Assembly (NCBI GenBank): GCA_964420115.1
Contig: CAYQQO010000009.1
Coordinates: 1-22,853 of the forward strand
Direction of reading: 5' to 3'
Length of the DNA: 22,853 nucleotides
DNA from: CAYQQO01 sp964420115
Lineage (GTDB): Bacteria; Patescibacteriota; Minisyncoccia; Portnoybacterales; UBA2143
Made by a program: the position numbers and the translations under genes. The first letter of the stretch is position 1. Every line of letters starts with the position of its first letter. The notes under the pieces are model-generated. The model was not told the DNA's origin, did not search any database, and saw nothing but the letters and a program-made list of their open reading frames with translations. This document shows positions 1-6,044 of this stretch, one piece after another.

Positions 1-57
1 TATTGATAATTTTATATCACCTAAAAAGTCCAATATGTTATGGACGGATACAATTAA

Positions 58-86
58 TTGTCTTTTATTAGTTAAAAGATTATAAT
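58..86 (+). promoter_or_regulatory. Sigma70-type promoter for the tandem SpoIIAA-like genes
   Basis: A -35 like box TTGTCT (58-63) lies 17 bases before a perfect -10 box TATAAT (81-86). The expected start of transcription is near 93. That leaves a short leader containing a GGCGGAG ribosome binding site at 104-110, seven bases before the ATG at 118. Seen directly; promoter activity is inferred. Confidence 0.65.
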
Positions 87-117
87 AAAGAGAAGGCGCT
101 ATGGGCGGAGATTCTTT

Positions 118-531
118 ATGGGAACAGACAAGCAAATAAAAGATAGCTTTGAATTTATAATTGATAATAAAATTGATAATAATTTTATGGAGCTGCGTTT
201 TCTAGCGGACGAGCATGATGAGGATAACAGCGTTCGTCAGGCGGAGTTGATTGAAGAAGAGGCCTTGAAAATTTTTAAAAAAAATCCAGATAAGAAATAT
301 AATACATTGGTAAATTTAACTCCACTGGGCAGAGTTAGTTATTTGCCCGGCAAGGCAAGAGATATATATAAAAGAATAACTGCTCATCCTCAAGTGGGCA
401 AGGTGGCCCTTGTCGGAGGAGATATTTTTATCCAGATTATTGTTAATTTTATTATGCAAGTATCAGGCAAAAAAGAAGCTATAAAGGAGTTTGCCAGCCT
501 AGAAGAGGCGAGGGCCTGGCTTAAAAAATAA
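118..531 (+). CDS. SpoIIAA-like (STAS/SEC14-type) small protein, copy 1
   Basis: A 137-residue soluble protein without signal peptide or membrane segment. It shows the pattern of SpoIIAA-like/STAS-SEC14 proteins: alternating short strands and helices, a hydrophobic strand VGKVALVGG near residue 95, and a C-terminal FASLEEARAWLKK signature. The family has a small alpha/beta fold and is usually of unknown biochemical role; some members bind lipids or act as signalling partners. The start is set by the GGCGGAG site at 104-110; an out-of-frame ATG at 101 is ignored. It is the first gene of a two-gene unit with its paralogue 17 bases downstream. No catalytic residues can be named. The family call is by pattern only and is fairly but not fully secure. 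Confidence 0.7.
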   Translation: MGTDKQIKDSFEFIIDNKIDNNFMELRFLADEHDEDNSVRQAELIEEEALKIFKKNPDKKYNTLVNLTPLGRVSYLPGKARDIYKRITAHPQVGKVALVGGDIFIQIIVNFIMQVSGKKEAIKEFASLEEARAWLKK

Positions 532-548
532 TTTGTGTAAAACAATTT

Positions 549-971
549 ATGAGAACCGACCAGCAACTAAAAGACACATATAAGGTGATTATTGACGAGG
601 ATAATAAAATTATTGAACTGCGTTATTTAGAGCCTATTACAGATAAAGGGGAAAATATTAGGCAGTCAGAATTAATTGAAGAAGAGGGGCAGAAGATTTT
701 TAAAAAGAATCCTGGTCAGAAATATAATATTTTAGTCAACTTAAGCCCGATAAAAAGAGTGGAGTTTACAGCTAAAAAATCAAGAAAGGTCTATATTAGA
801 TTAGCTTCTCACAAGCAAATTAAAAAAATGGCAGTTGTTGGCGGAGATATTTTTGTTCAGGCAGTTGCCACTTTTATTTTCAGGGCGGCTGGCAAGGGCA
901 AGGAAATTATTAGAGTTTTTGACAGCGTAGATAAGGCAATAGATTGGTTGAGGTATAAAAAAGAAGAATAG
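549..971 (+). CDS. SpoIIAA-like (STAS/SEC14-type) small protein, copy 2
   Basis: A 140-residue paralogue of the preceding gene. Both begin with a RTDQQ/GTDKQ-type start, share the RQ(S/A)ELIEEE and KIFKKNP stretches, the (A/L)VGGDIFxQ segment, and end with a FDSVDKAIDWL/FASLEEARAWL motif. It starts 17 bases after the stop of copy 1. No clear Shine-Dalgarno sequence is visible, so translation may be coupled to copy 1. The unit ends about 50 bases later at a hairpin terminator. The tandem arrangement suggests a local duplication followed by divergence. Function is unknown; partner binding or sensing is only a guess from the fold family. Confidence 0.7.
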   Translation: MRTDQQLKDTYKVIIDEDNKIIELRYLEPITDKGENIRQSELIEEEGQKIFKKNPGQKYNILVNLSPIKRVEFTAKKSRKVYIRLASHKQIKKMAVVGGDIFVQAVATFIFRAAGKGKEIIRVFDSVDKAIDWLRYKKEE

Positions 972-1014
972 GGTTTTGTCTTCTTGTTGTAAGCGCCCCT
1001 TTAAATGATTTTTT

Positions 1015-1040
1015 AAAAAACAGCCCTAAGGGCCGTTTTT
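1015..1040. terminator. Bidirectional intrinsic terminator between convergent units
   Basis: An A-run (1015-1020), a hairpin with GCCC/GGGC core closed by AAC/GTT (loop TAA), and a T-run (1036-1040). Read on either strand it gives a stem followed by a U-run. It can therefore end both the SpoIIAA-like unit (+) and the ATP-grasp unit (-), whose last gene stops at 1066. Confidence 0.65.
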
Positions 1041-1065
1041 AATTTGTGAGTGATGTTTTTTTTGA

Positions 1066-2568
1066 TTATCCTTTAGCCAATAAATTAGGAAAAAAAATTT
1101 TTTTTATTTTAATAAAACGAACCGGCCTAATATCAAAAGCCCTATAAACAGCTTCGGATGTCTCTGTTGCCCAGGGAGTCAGTTGGCCTAATCCCTTTTT
1201 TGTCTTGTTGAGAGTGAGAATGCGGCACAGTCGGCGGTTTGGGCTGAAGTGCGATTTTCTAAGAGGAACGCCGTCAGCAAGAAGGAATTCTTCGTTGTTT
1301 TTTAAGTGCTTCAATTTGTACCCCGGGCGCAAGTATTTAATGGAAGCTTTTCTTAGTCGGTAGACGCCAGCTTTTGCTTGACGGTGGTTTTTAGCCCAGC
1401 GGCCTGATAAATTATGTAAAAACATTTGGCTGCCGATTTTTTCTTGTCGTATAAGACTATTTAATGAATCAATATCAATTTGTAAATTAAAAGAAGAATC
1501 CTTTTCTAAAAAAGATAAGGCATGGCAAGCGATGATGGGCACTTCACTATTAAGGGCTTGCGCCATGCCTAATACCGGAGAAGAAGCTATCTGGCGGGGG
1601 TTGCATTCAACTGTATAAAGTTTATTAGTCTTTTCGTTAAGAATGAAATCTAAGCCGAAGATGCCGCAATAACCATATTTTTTAAAGTATTCTCCTATTT
1701 TTTCTGTTGCTTGGTAAGCTTGGTTTAATACTTTTTGGTTAAACCTTGAACTTGTCCAGTCGTGTCCGCAAAAAAGGCCAGATCCCTTCTGGGGGTTATA
1801 AAGTTGGGGGATATCAAGAAGCTGGTATTGTGGGCTAGTTGAAACAACTCCTTTTTTAAAAACGCAAGCAGTAATGCTTGGCGAAGGCCCGGTGATAAAC
1901 CGGCTGACAATAACCTCTTTTGGCGGCGTGGTTTTTATATCTTCTTCGTCAATTTTTTCTTGGAGCTTTAATATGGTTTGGTCGTATATTTCTTTGTTTT
2001 TTATAAAAAAAGTTCCCTTGCCTCCTCCTCGAGTAGGGTGCTGAATGACGAACGGTAGGCCGTATTTATTTTTTAACTGGCGGTAATGAAGTTTTTTGAG
2101 GGGGGTGATTTCTCCCGGCGGGGGGGGTATGCCAATTTCTTTCAGTATTTTTCTAAATTTTATTTTATTTTCAAAAAGTTGTTTACCGAAACGTTTAGGG
2201 TTTGCCCAGAGCTGCCAATTATTTTGTTGGCAAATTCTTTCCATTTTTTGGGATGTTTTGTAAACAACCAGAGCCGGTTTTGCAAATTGGCTTAAGTGTT
2301 TTTTAATTCTTGGGTGGGCGACAACAGTAGTGGCGTTGCGTGGTTCTTTAATGTGTTTGGTCCCCATGCCCTTTTCCAAAGACAAAACCTCAATATCTTT
2401 TTCAATTGGTTTTGTGTCTAAACTATAACGAAGGGCTAAAATACGATAATTAGAAGCAACTTCTTCAAGCCCCAGGCGGTTAAAAGCATAAACTCCTACG
2501 CCGAAAATAGGAGTTTTAAGCTGGCTGAAAAATTTTTTAGTTGTTTCTAAATCTTTAATAACAGTCAT
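1066..2568 (-). CDS. ATP-grasp ligase of unknown substrate with C-terminal extension
   Basis: A 500-residue soluble protein with an ATP-grasp core. A glycine-rich nucleotide loop GGGKGT lies at residues 181-186. The metal-binding carboxylates are FGLDF (Asp307) and VECNPR (Glu321 and Asn323), separated by the usual hairpin. Residues 1-120 look like the N-terminal substrate-side (pre-ATP-grasp) domain; about 150 residues after the core form a basic extension that I do not recognise. ATP-grasp enzymes join a carboxylate to an amine or thiol through an acyl phosphate. The ATG overlaps the stop of the upstream ATP-grasp/retropepsin gene by four bases (ATGA), so the two products are probably made together. 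It is the last gene of the unit starting at yebC. The reaction is unknown; a second ligation step or peptide chain extension is an inference from context. Confidence 0.75.
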   Translation of the reverse strand: MTVIKDLETTKKFFSQLKTPIFGVGVYAFNRLGLEEVASNYRILALRYSLDTKPIEKDIEVLSLEKGMGTKHIKEPRNATTVVAHPRIKKHLSQFAKPALVVYKTSQKMERICQQNNWQLWANPKRFGKQLFENKIKFRKILKEIGIPPPPGEITPLKKLHYRQLKNKYGLPFVIQHPTRGGGKGTFFIKNKEIYDQTILKLQEKIDEEDIKTTPPKEVIVSRFITGPSPSITACVFKKGVVSTSPQYQLLDIPQLYNPQKGSGLFCGHDWTSSRFNQKVLNQAYQATEKIGEYFKKYGYCGIFGLDFILNEKTNKLYTVECNPRQIASSPVLGMAQALNSEVPIIACHALSFLEKDSSFNLQIDIDSLNSLIRQEKIGSQMFLHNLSGRWAKNHRQAKAGVYRLRKASIKYLRPGYKLKHLKNNEEFLLADGVPLRKSHFSPNRRLCRILTLNKTKKGLGQLTPWATETSEAVYRAFDIRPVRFIKIKKIFFPNLLAKG

Positions 2569-3899
2569 TTTTTAATTGCTTCTGATCTGCCGCGCATAAA
2601 AACGTTTTTGGCCGGGTTAACTAAAAATCTTTTAAGGTCTTTTCGGCCAATAATAATATCATATTTCATCTGTTGCCGATCGGCTATGAATGCTTCGGTA
2701 GTGACCAGTTTTTTGTCCAAAACAAAAGAGAGGTCAATAACCGGCCTTTCTTCAGCCCCTAAAGCCCCTCTTACTTTTTTTGACTTTATAAACTTGTTCA
2801 ATCCCAATTCCTTGGCCGTGCTTTTGCAAATAGTTGTTCTGTAAGCGCCTGTGTCAATTTTACACATAGTTGGGTATTTATCGCCCTGGCTGTCAATGAT
2901 TTCAATCGGCTCATTGATGCCAATAACTTTTCTTCCGGAAATTTCTTCTAGTTCTTCTTCTACTTCTCCGCCGAATAAGTCTTGCGCTATTTTTACCCCC
3001 TTGCTAACGCTTGATACTTTAAGTCCCTTTACTCTTTTTAGTCGATCTCCCAAAGGAGCTAAATTAGCGATTTGGATTGAAAGGCCCGGCCTGGCGTTGA
3101 GTTCTAAAATAGTCGGTCCTTTGTCCCGGTCTATAGCGATATCTACTCCCAAATAACCAATTTTACTAACTGCTTGGGCCTGGATGGCCAGGCGAAGAAT
3201 CTCTTTCCAGTCAGGCACTTGCAGTCCTCTAAGGAGCATGCGGGTGTGGGGGGCGTATTCAACAAGGTGGTCCCGCCAAATAGCTGTTGTGGTTATTCCT
3301 GTGCCCATGTCAATCCCCACCCCGACACTGCCTAGGTGTAAATTAGCGCGGCCGTCAGAATCTTTTGTTGGCAGACGCAGTTCAGCCATCACTGGCACAG
3401 AATTATAGACAATGATTCTAATATCAGGTATGCCGCGATAGCCATATGGCTTAAAAAGTTTAAGCAGTTTTGTTCTTTCTTCAAAAAAGGCCACATCGGG
3501 CAGGCCGGTCAAAGAATAATTTCCTTCTAAAATGTTATAAACATGGTCGCGCAAATCTTTGGTATAAACTAATTTTTTGTTAGCTTTTACCCATGGGTGG
3601 GGGAATTTTTTTTTACGGCCGTAGACAATTATAATTCCTTCTCCGCTCAAGCCTCTATTTGGCTTAAGGGCAAAAGCCGAAGGAAGTTCTTCCCAGTTAA
3701 ATGTTTTTAGTTCTTTTGTCTTTTTTATCACGGCGTATGTTTCAAGGACAGGCAAGCCAGCTCTTTTTAAAACTTTTTTGGCCAGCAGTTTGTTGTCGGC
3801 AATCCTAATAGCCTCCAAAGAGTTGGAGGGTCTAATATATGTTAAATTGCGGTCGTTAAGTCCTAAAACCCGTTTGGATTTTTTTAAAAAACCAGTCAT
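2565..3899 (-). CDS. RimK-related ATP-grasp ligase fused to a retropepsin-like (RimK/LysX-type) protease
   Basis: A 444-residue protein. The N-terminal part (about 12-300) matches alpha-L-glutamate-ligase-like ATP-grasp enzymes: the family opening LGLNDRNLTYI, the nucleotide loop GLSGEG (83-88), and metal ligands GVDIAI (Asp253) and ILELNARPG (Glu266, Asn268). The C-terminal part (about 325-435) is a retropepsin-like aspartic protease of the so-called ATP-dependent zinc protease (RimK/LysX) family, with the catalytic motif CKIDTGA (Asp349) and a closing hydrophobic-Gly motif DIIIGRKDL. In other bacteria these two activities are usually separate neighbouring genes. The start is ATG 3899, one base after the stop of the 7TM gene and preceded by AAGAAAGA; a longer reading from TTG 3923 is less likely. 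Likely role: adding and removing short peptide or glutamate tails on a target. The target is unknown. Confidence 0.85.
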   Translation of the reverse strand: MTGFLKKSKRVLGLNDRNLTYIRPSNSLEAIRIADNKLLAKKVLKRAGLPVLETYAVIKKTKELKTFNWEELPSAFALKPNRGLSGEGIIIVYGRKKKFPHPWVKANKKLVYTKDLRDHVYNILEGNYSLTGLPDVAFFEERTKLLKLFKPYGYRGIPDIRIIVYNSVPVMAELRLPTKDSDGRANLHLGSVGVGIDMGTGITTTAIWRDHLVEYAPHTRMLLRGLQVPDWKEILRLAIQAQAVSKIGYLGVDIAIDRDKGPTILELNARPGLSIQIANLAPLGDRLKRVKGLKVSSVSKGVKIAQDLFGGEVEEELEEISGRKVIGINEPIEIIDSQGDKYPTMCKIDTGAYRTTICKSTAKELGLNKFIKSKKVRGALGAEERPVIDLSFVLDKKLVTTEAFIADRQQMKYDIIIGRKDLKRFLVNPAKNVFMRGRSEAIKK

Positions 3900-3900
3900 T

Positions 3901-4563
3901 TTAATCTTTCTTGGAAATTTCAATATGTTTAATAACTTCTCGGAACCGGAAATATTCAGCCAGACGCAGTCCGGTCCATTTGCCTAATAATATATTAATT
4001 AATGCAGTAGCCAATATTATCCAGAGACCGTAATAAAGGACTAAATTCTGCAACCATGTCCAGCTGATAGTAAAATAGCAGACAAGAGAAAGAACAAGCG
4101 TCTCTATGGTTAAAAGAATAGCTGATCGCGCCCCTCTCTCAATTTGGGCAGCTACAAATTTTTCGACTAGAGTGATCATAATTAAGACAGCGATAATCGG
4201 GGCGATAACCAAACCCATTTGCCCGGTGTAAGCGCCTAAGGTGAAAAGAGCGAAAATAGCCATTACCACGACGGTTAAGACAATTGCTATGCGGGGCAGA
4301 TAAAGAAGGCGTGTTTTTTTTACCATTAATCTGGTTAATGTGCCGACAAAAAGAATAACCAAAAAGAAAAGCAAGCCATATTCAAGCCCGGTGGCTAAAA
4401 AAGCGAAAGCGATTATTAGGGGAGTATAAATGCCGAATCCTTTTACTCCGATAATTTGGCGGGCAAAAACAATAATAGTGGCGACAACAGGGAGTATTAG
4501 AATATAAGCTACTGTTTCTTGGGGCACCCCCTGGTTGATTATATGTTGGATAAGTGTATTCAC
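3901..4563 (-). CDS. 7TM_transglut-type integral membrane protein (UUP1-like), without transglutaminase domain
   Basis: A 220-residue protein, nearly all hydrophobic, with about seven membrane helices. It carries the signature of the 7TM domain usually fused to an inactive transglutaminase: a GVKGFGIYTPLIIAFAF segment after helix 1, a basic TRLMVKKTRLLYLPR loop, and a C-terminal GKWTGLRLAEYFRF motif. In proteobacteria this domain normally has a large N-terminal periplasmic inactive transglutaminase part and sits beside the RimK-like ligase and retropepsin genes, the same neighbours as here. In this copy the extracellular part is absent. Translation starts at GTG 4563, 26 bases after the ruvC stop. 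The next gene begins one base after this stop, so they are coupled. It may anchor or gate the ligase/protease product at the membrane (inference). Confidence 0.85.
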   Translation of the reverse strand: MNTLIQHIINQGVPQETVAYILILPVVATIIVFARQIIGVKGFGIYTPLIIAFAFLATGLEYGLLFFLVILFVGTLTRLMVKKTRLLYLPRIAIVLTVVVMAIFALFTLGAYTGQMGLVIAPIIAVLIMITLVEKFVAAQIERGARSAILLTIETLVLSLVCYFTISWTWLQNLVLYYGLWIILATALINILLGKWTGLRLAEYFRFREVIKHIEISKKD

Positions 4564-4589
4564 AATTCTTTACAAAAATATTGCCAATT

Positions 4590-5102
4590 TTACGAATTTT
4601 CATTCGTTAAATTAACAGTAAATTCGCGCGGGTTATTGTTTGAATGAGCACAGCAAATGGCCGCGGCCAAAGCGTCAGCGGCGTCGTCTGGCTTGGGTAT
4701 TTCATTGAGATTTAAAAGAATTTTAACCATTTTTTGGACTTGGCTTTTATCGGCCCGGCCGTAGCTGGTTACCGCTTGTTTTATCTGTAAGGGGGTGTAT
4801 TCGTCAACCGTCAGCTTGTCTTGAGCGGCCCTGGCTAAAATAACCCCTCTTGCTTGGCTGACTTTAACGGCTGTTTTTTGGTTTTTAAAAAAGAAAATAT
4901 CCTCAACGGCTATTCTGTGGGGTTTGTGTTTTTTTATTAATTTAGCTAATTGTTGGTCTATAATTTTCAACCGCTCTGCTGTCGGCAAATGAGGGAGGGT
5001 TCTAATGCAATTATAGTCAATTACTTTTAGGCCGTTGGTTAGCTTTTCAACAAGGCCGTATCCGGTTATGGCTGTTCCTGGGTCAATGCCAAGTATTATC
5101 AT
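4590..5102 (-). CDS. ruvC: Holliday junction resolvase RuvC
   Basis: A 170-residue RuvC endonuclease that cuts Holliday junctions symmetrically within the RuvABC complex during recombination. The RNase H-like core is complete. It opens with MIILGIDPGTAITGYG (first catalytic Asp7), followed by IAVEDIFFFKN (Glu near 67) and the C-terminal KPDDAADALAAAI pair of aspartates. The length is close to the usual 160-190. It starts three bases after the yebC stop, a common yebC-ruvC order. ruvB lies in the next upstream unit. No ruvA is visible in this window. Confidence 0.95.
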   Translation of the reverse strand: MIILGIDPGTAITGYGLVEKLTNGLKVIDYNCIRTLPHLPTAERLKIIDQQLAKLIKKHKPHRIAVEDIFFFKNQKTAVKVSQARGVILARAAQDKLTVDEYTPLQIKQAVTSYGRADKSQVQKMVKILLNLNEIPKPDDAADALAAAICCAHSNNNPREFTVNLTNENS

Positions 5103-5105
5103 AAA

Positions 5106-5645
5106 TTACATTTTTAAATTAGAATAAATTTCCTGAACATCGTCATTTTCATCTAAGGCCTCAAAAAGCTTTTCTATTTTTGCTTTTGTTTCTTGGTCTG
5201 CTTCTGTTGTGTATTTGGCTACCCAGTTTTCTCCCTTTTTGTTAAACATATATGAGACACTGCCGGCTTGGGCCATTTTCCCCTCAAAATTGCTTAAAAT
5301 ATGCTTAATTTCAGATAAGGTTCTGTTTCTGTTGTCAGTGATACATTTAATGATAACGGCTATACCATTGGACCCGTAGGCCTCATATATCACCTCTTCA
5401 ATTTGTTCCCCTTCTATTTGTCCGGATCCTTTTTTTATAGCTCTTTCAATATTATCTTTAGGGACATTAAGCTCTTTGGCTTTTTCAACGGCCTGGCGTA
5501 ATTCCGGGTTCATTTCCGGATCAGCCCCTCCTTTTTTAGCGGCAACACTAATCAAGCGGGAAATTTTGCTGAAAATCTTTTCCCGCTTTTTATCAACTGA
5601 TTCTTTTCTGTGCTTTATGTTTTGCCATTTGCTGTGGCCTGACAT
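5106..5645 (-). CDS. yebC: YebC/PmpR family protein, shortened form
   Basis: A 179-residue YebC-family protein; the family acts as a DNA-binding regulator and/or a translation factor. The N-terminal domain is typical (MSGHSKWQNIKHRKE, then AAKKGGADPEMNPELR and KELNVPKDNIERAIKKG), as are the GSVSYMF segment and the LDENDDVQEIYSNL ending. Most members have about 240-250 residues. Here GSVSYMFNKKG runs almost directly into the C-terminal helix, so roughly 65 residues of one internal domain are missing. No frameshift is needed to read it; the family ending follows in frame. It is first in the unit with ruvC and the membrane/ligase cassette. The promoter at 5655-5684 would start transcription almost at the ATG. 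Confidence 0.93.
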   Translation of the reverse strand: MSGHSKWQNIKHRKESVDKKREKIFSKISRLISVAAKKGGADPEMNPELRQAVEKAKELNVPKDNIERAIKKGSGQIEGEQIEEVIYEAYGSNGIAVIIKCITDNRNRTLSEIKHILSNFEGKMAQAGSVSYMFNKKGENWVAKYTTEADQETKAKIEKLFEALDENDDVQEIYSNLKM

Positions 5646-5654
5646 GCTGCCTTA

Positions 5655-5684
5655 ATCATACTATATCTCAAGAATCAGCGTCAA
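5655..5684 (-). promoter_or_regulatory. Sigma70-type promoter of the yebC-ruvC-ligase unit
   Basis: On the minus strand the -35 box is TTGACG (5679-5684) and the -10 box TATGAT (5655-5660), with an 18-base spacer. The -10 box ends only nine bases before the yebC ATG (5645). Transcription would then begin at or within a few bases of the start codon, giving a leaderless or near-leaderless mRNA. Confidence 0.6.
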
Positions 5685-5686
5685 TG

Positions 5687-5711
5687 AAAAAACCGTCCAT
5701 TTTATGGGCGG
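5687..5711 (-). terminator. Intrinsic terminator of the ruvB/LTD unit
   Basis: On the minus strand CCGCCCAT (5704-5711) pairs with ATGGACGG (5693-5700), one G-U pair, loop of three, followed by six T (5687-5692). It sits between the small membrane protein gene and the yebC promoter, so it separates the two minus-strand units. Confidence 0.8.
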
Positions 5712-5738
5712 CAATTTTAAGGAATTGTTTTTTAGCGG

Positions 5739-6029
5739 CTATTTGGATATTAAAAATCTGGTCAAGCGTATTGGTATAAAAACAAGAGCTGCTGCCATGC
5801 GCCAGACAAAAGCCCATATTATCGCGTCAATGGCAAAAAATTTCCAACTGATATCAGACATATTATCCGGCATTGGGCTGGATAAATAATGGGGGAAAGA
5901 GAGGTTATATTTAATAATATTAAACCTTTCTTCTGTTTCAAATAAATAAGGAGAAAGAAATGTCGTTCCTGTCCCTACAAGAATAAATACAAAAATACTT
6001 GCTTTTTTACTTAATTTATCGCCATTCAT
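5739..6029 (-). CDS. Small two-helix membrane protein of unknown function
   Basis: A 96-residue protein with two predicted membrane helices, about residues 9-29 and 64-87. A roughly 30-residue polar segment between them contains several Pro and Asn residues. I recognise no family. The ATG start has no strong Shine-Dalgarno site. It follows the LTD-PKD protein gene by 15 bases on the same strand and ends just before the terminator at 5687-5711, so it is the last gene of that unit. The gene is supported by position, length and its clean membrane pattern, not by homology. Confidence 0.6.
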   Translation of the reverse strand: MNGDKLSKKASIFVFILVGTGTTFLSPYLFETEERFNIIKYNLSFPHYLSSPMPDNMSDISWKFFAIDAIIWAFVWRMAAALVFIPIRLTRFLISK

Positions 6030-6044
6030 TTGCTTATTTTTTGC

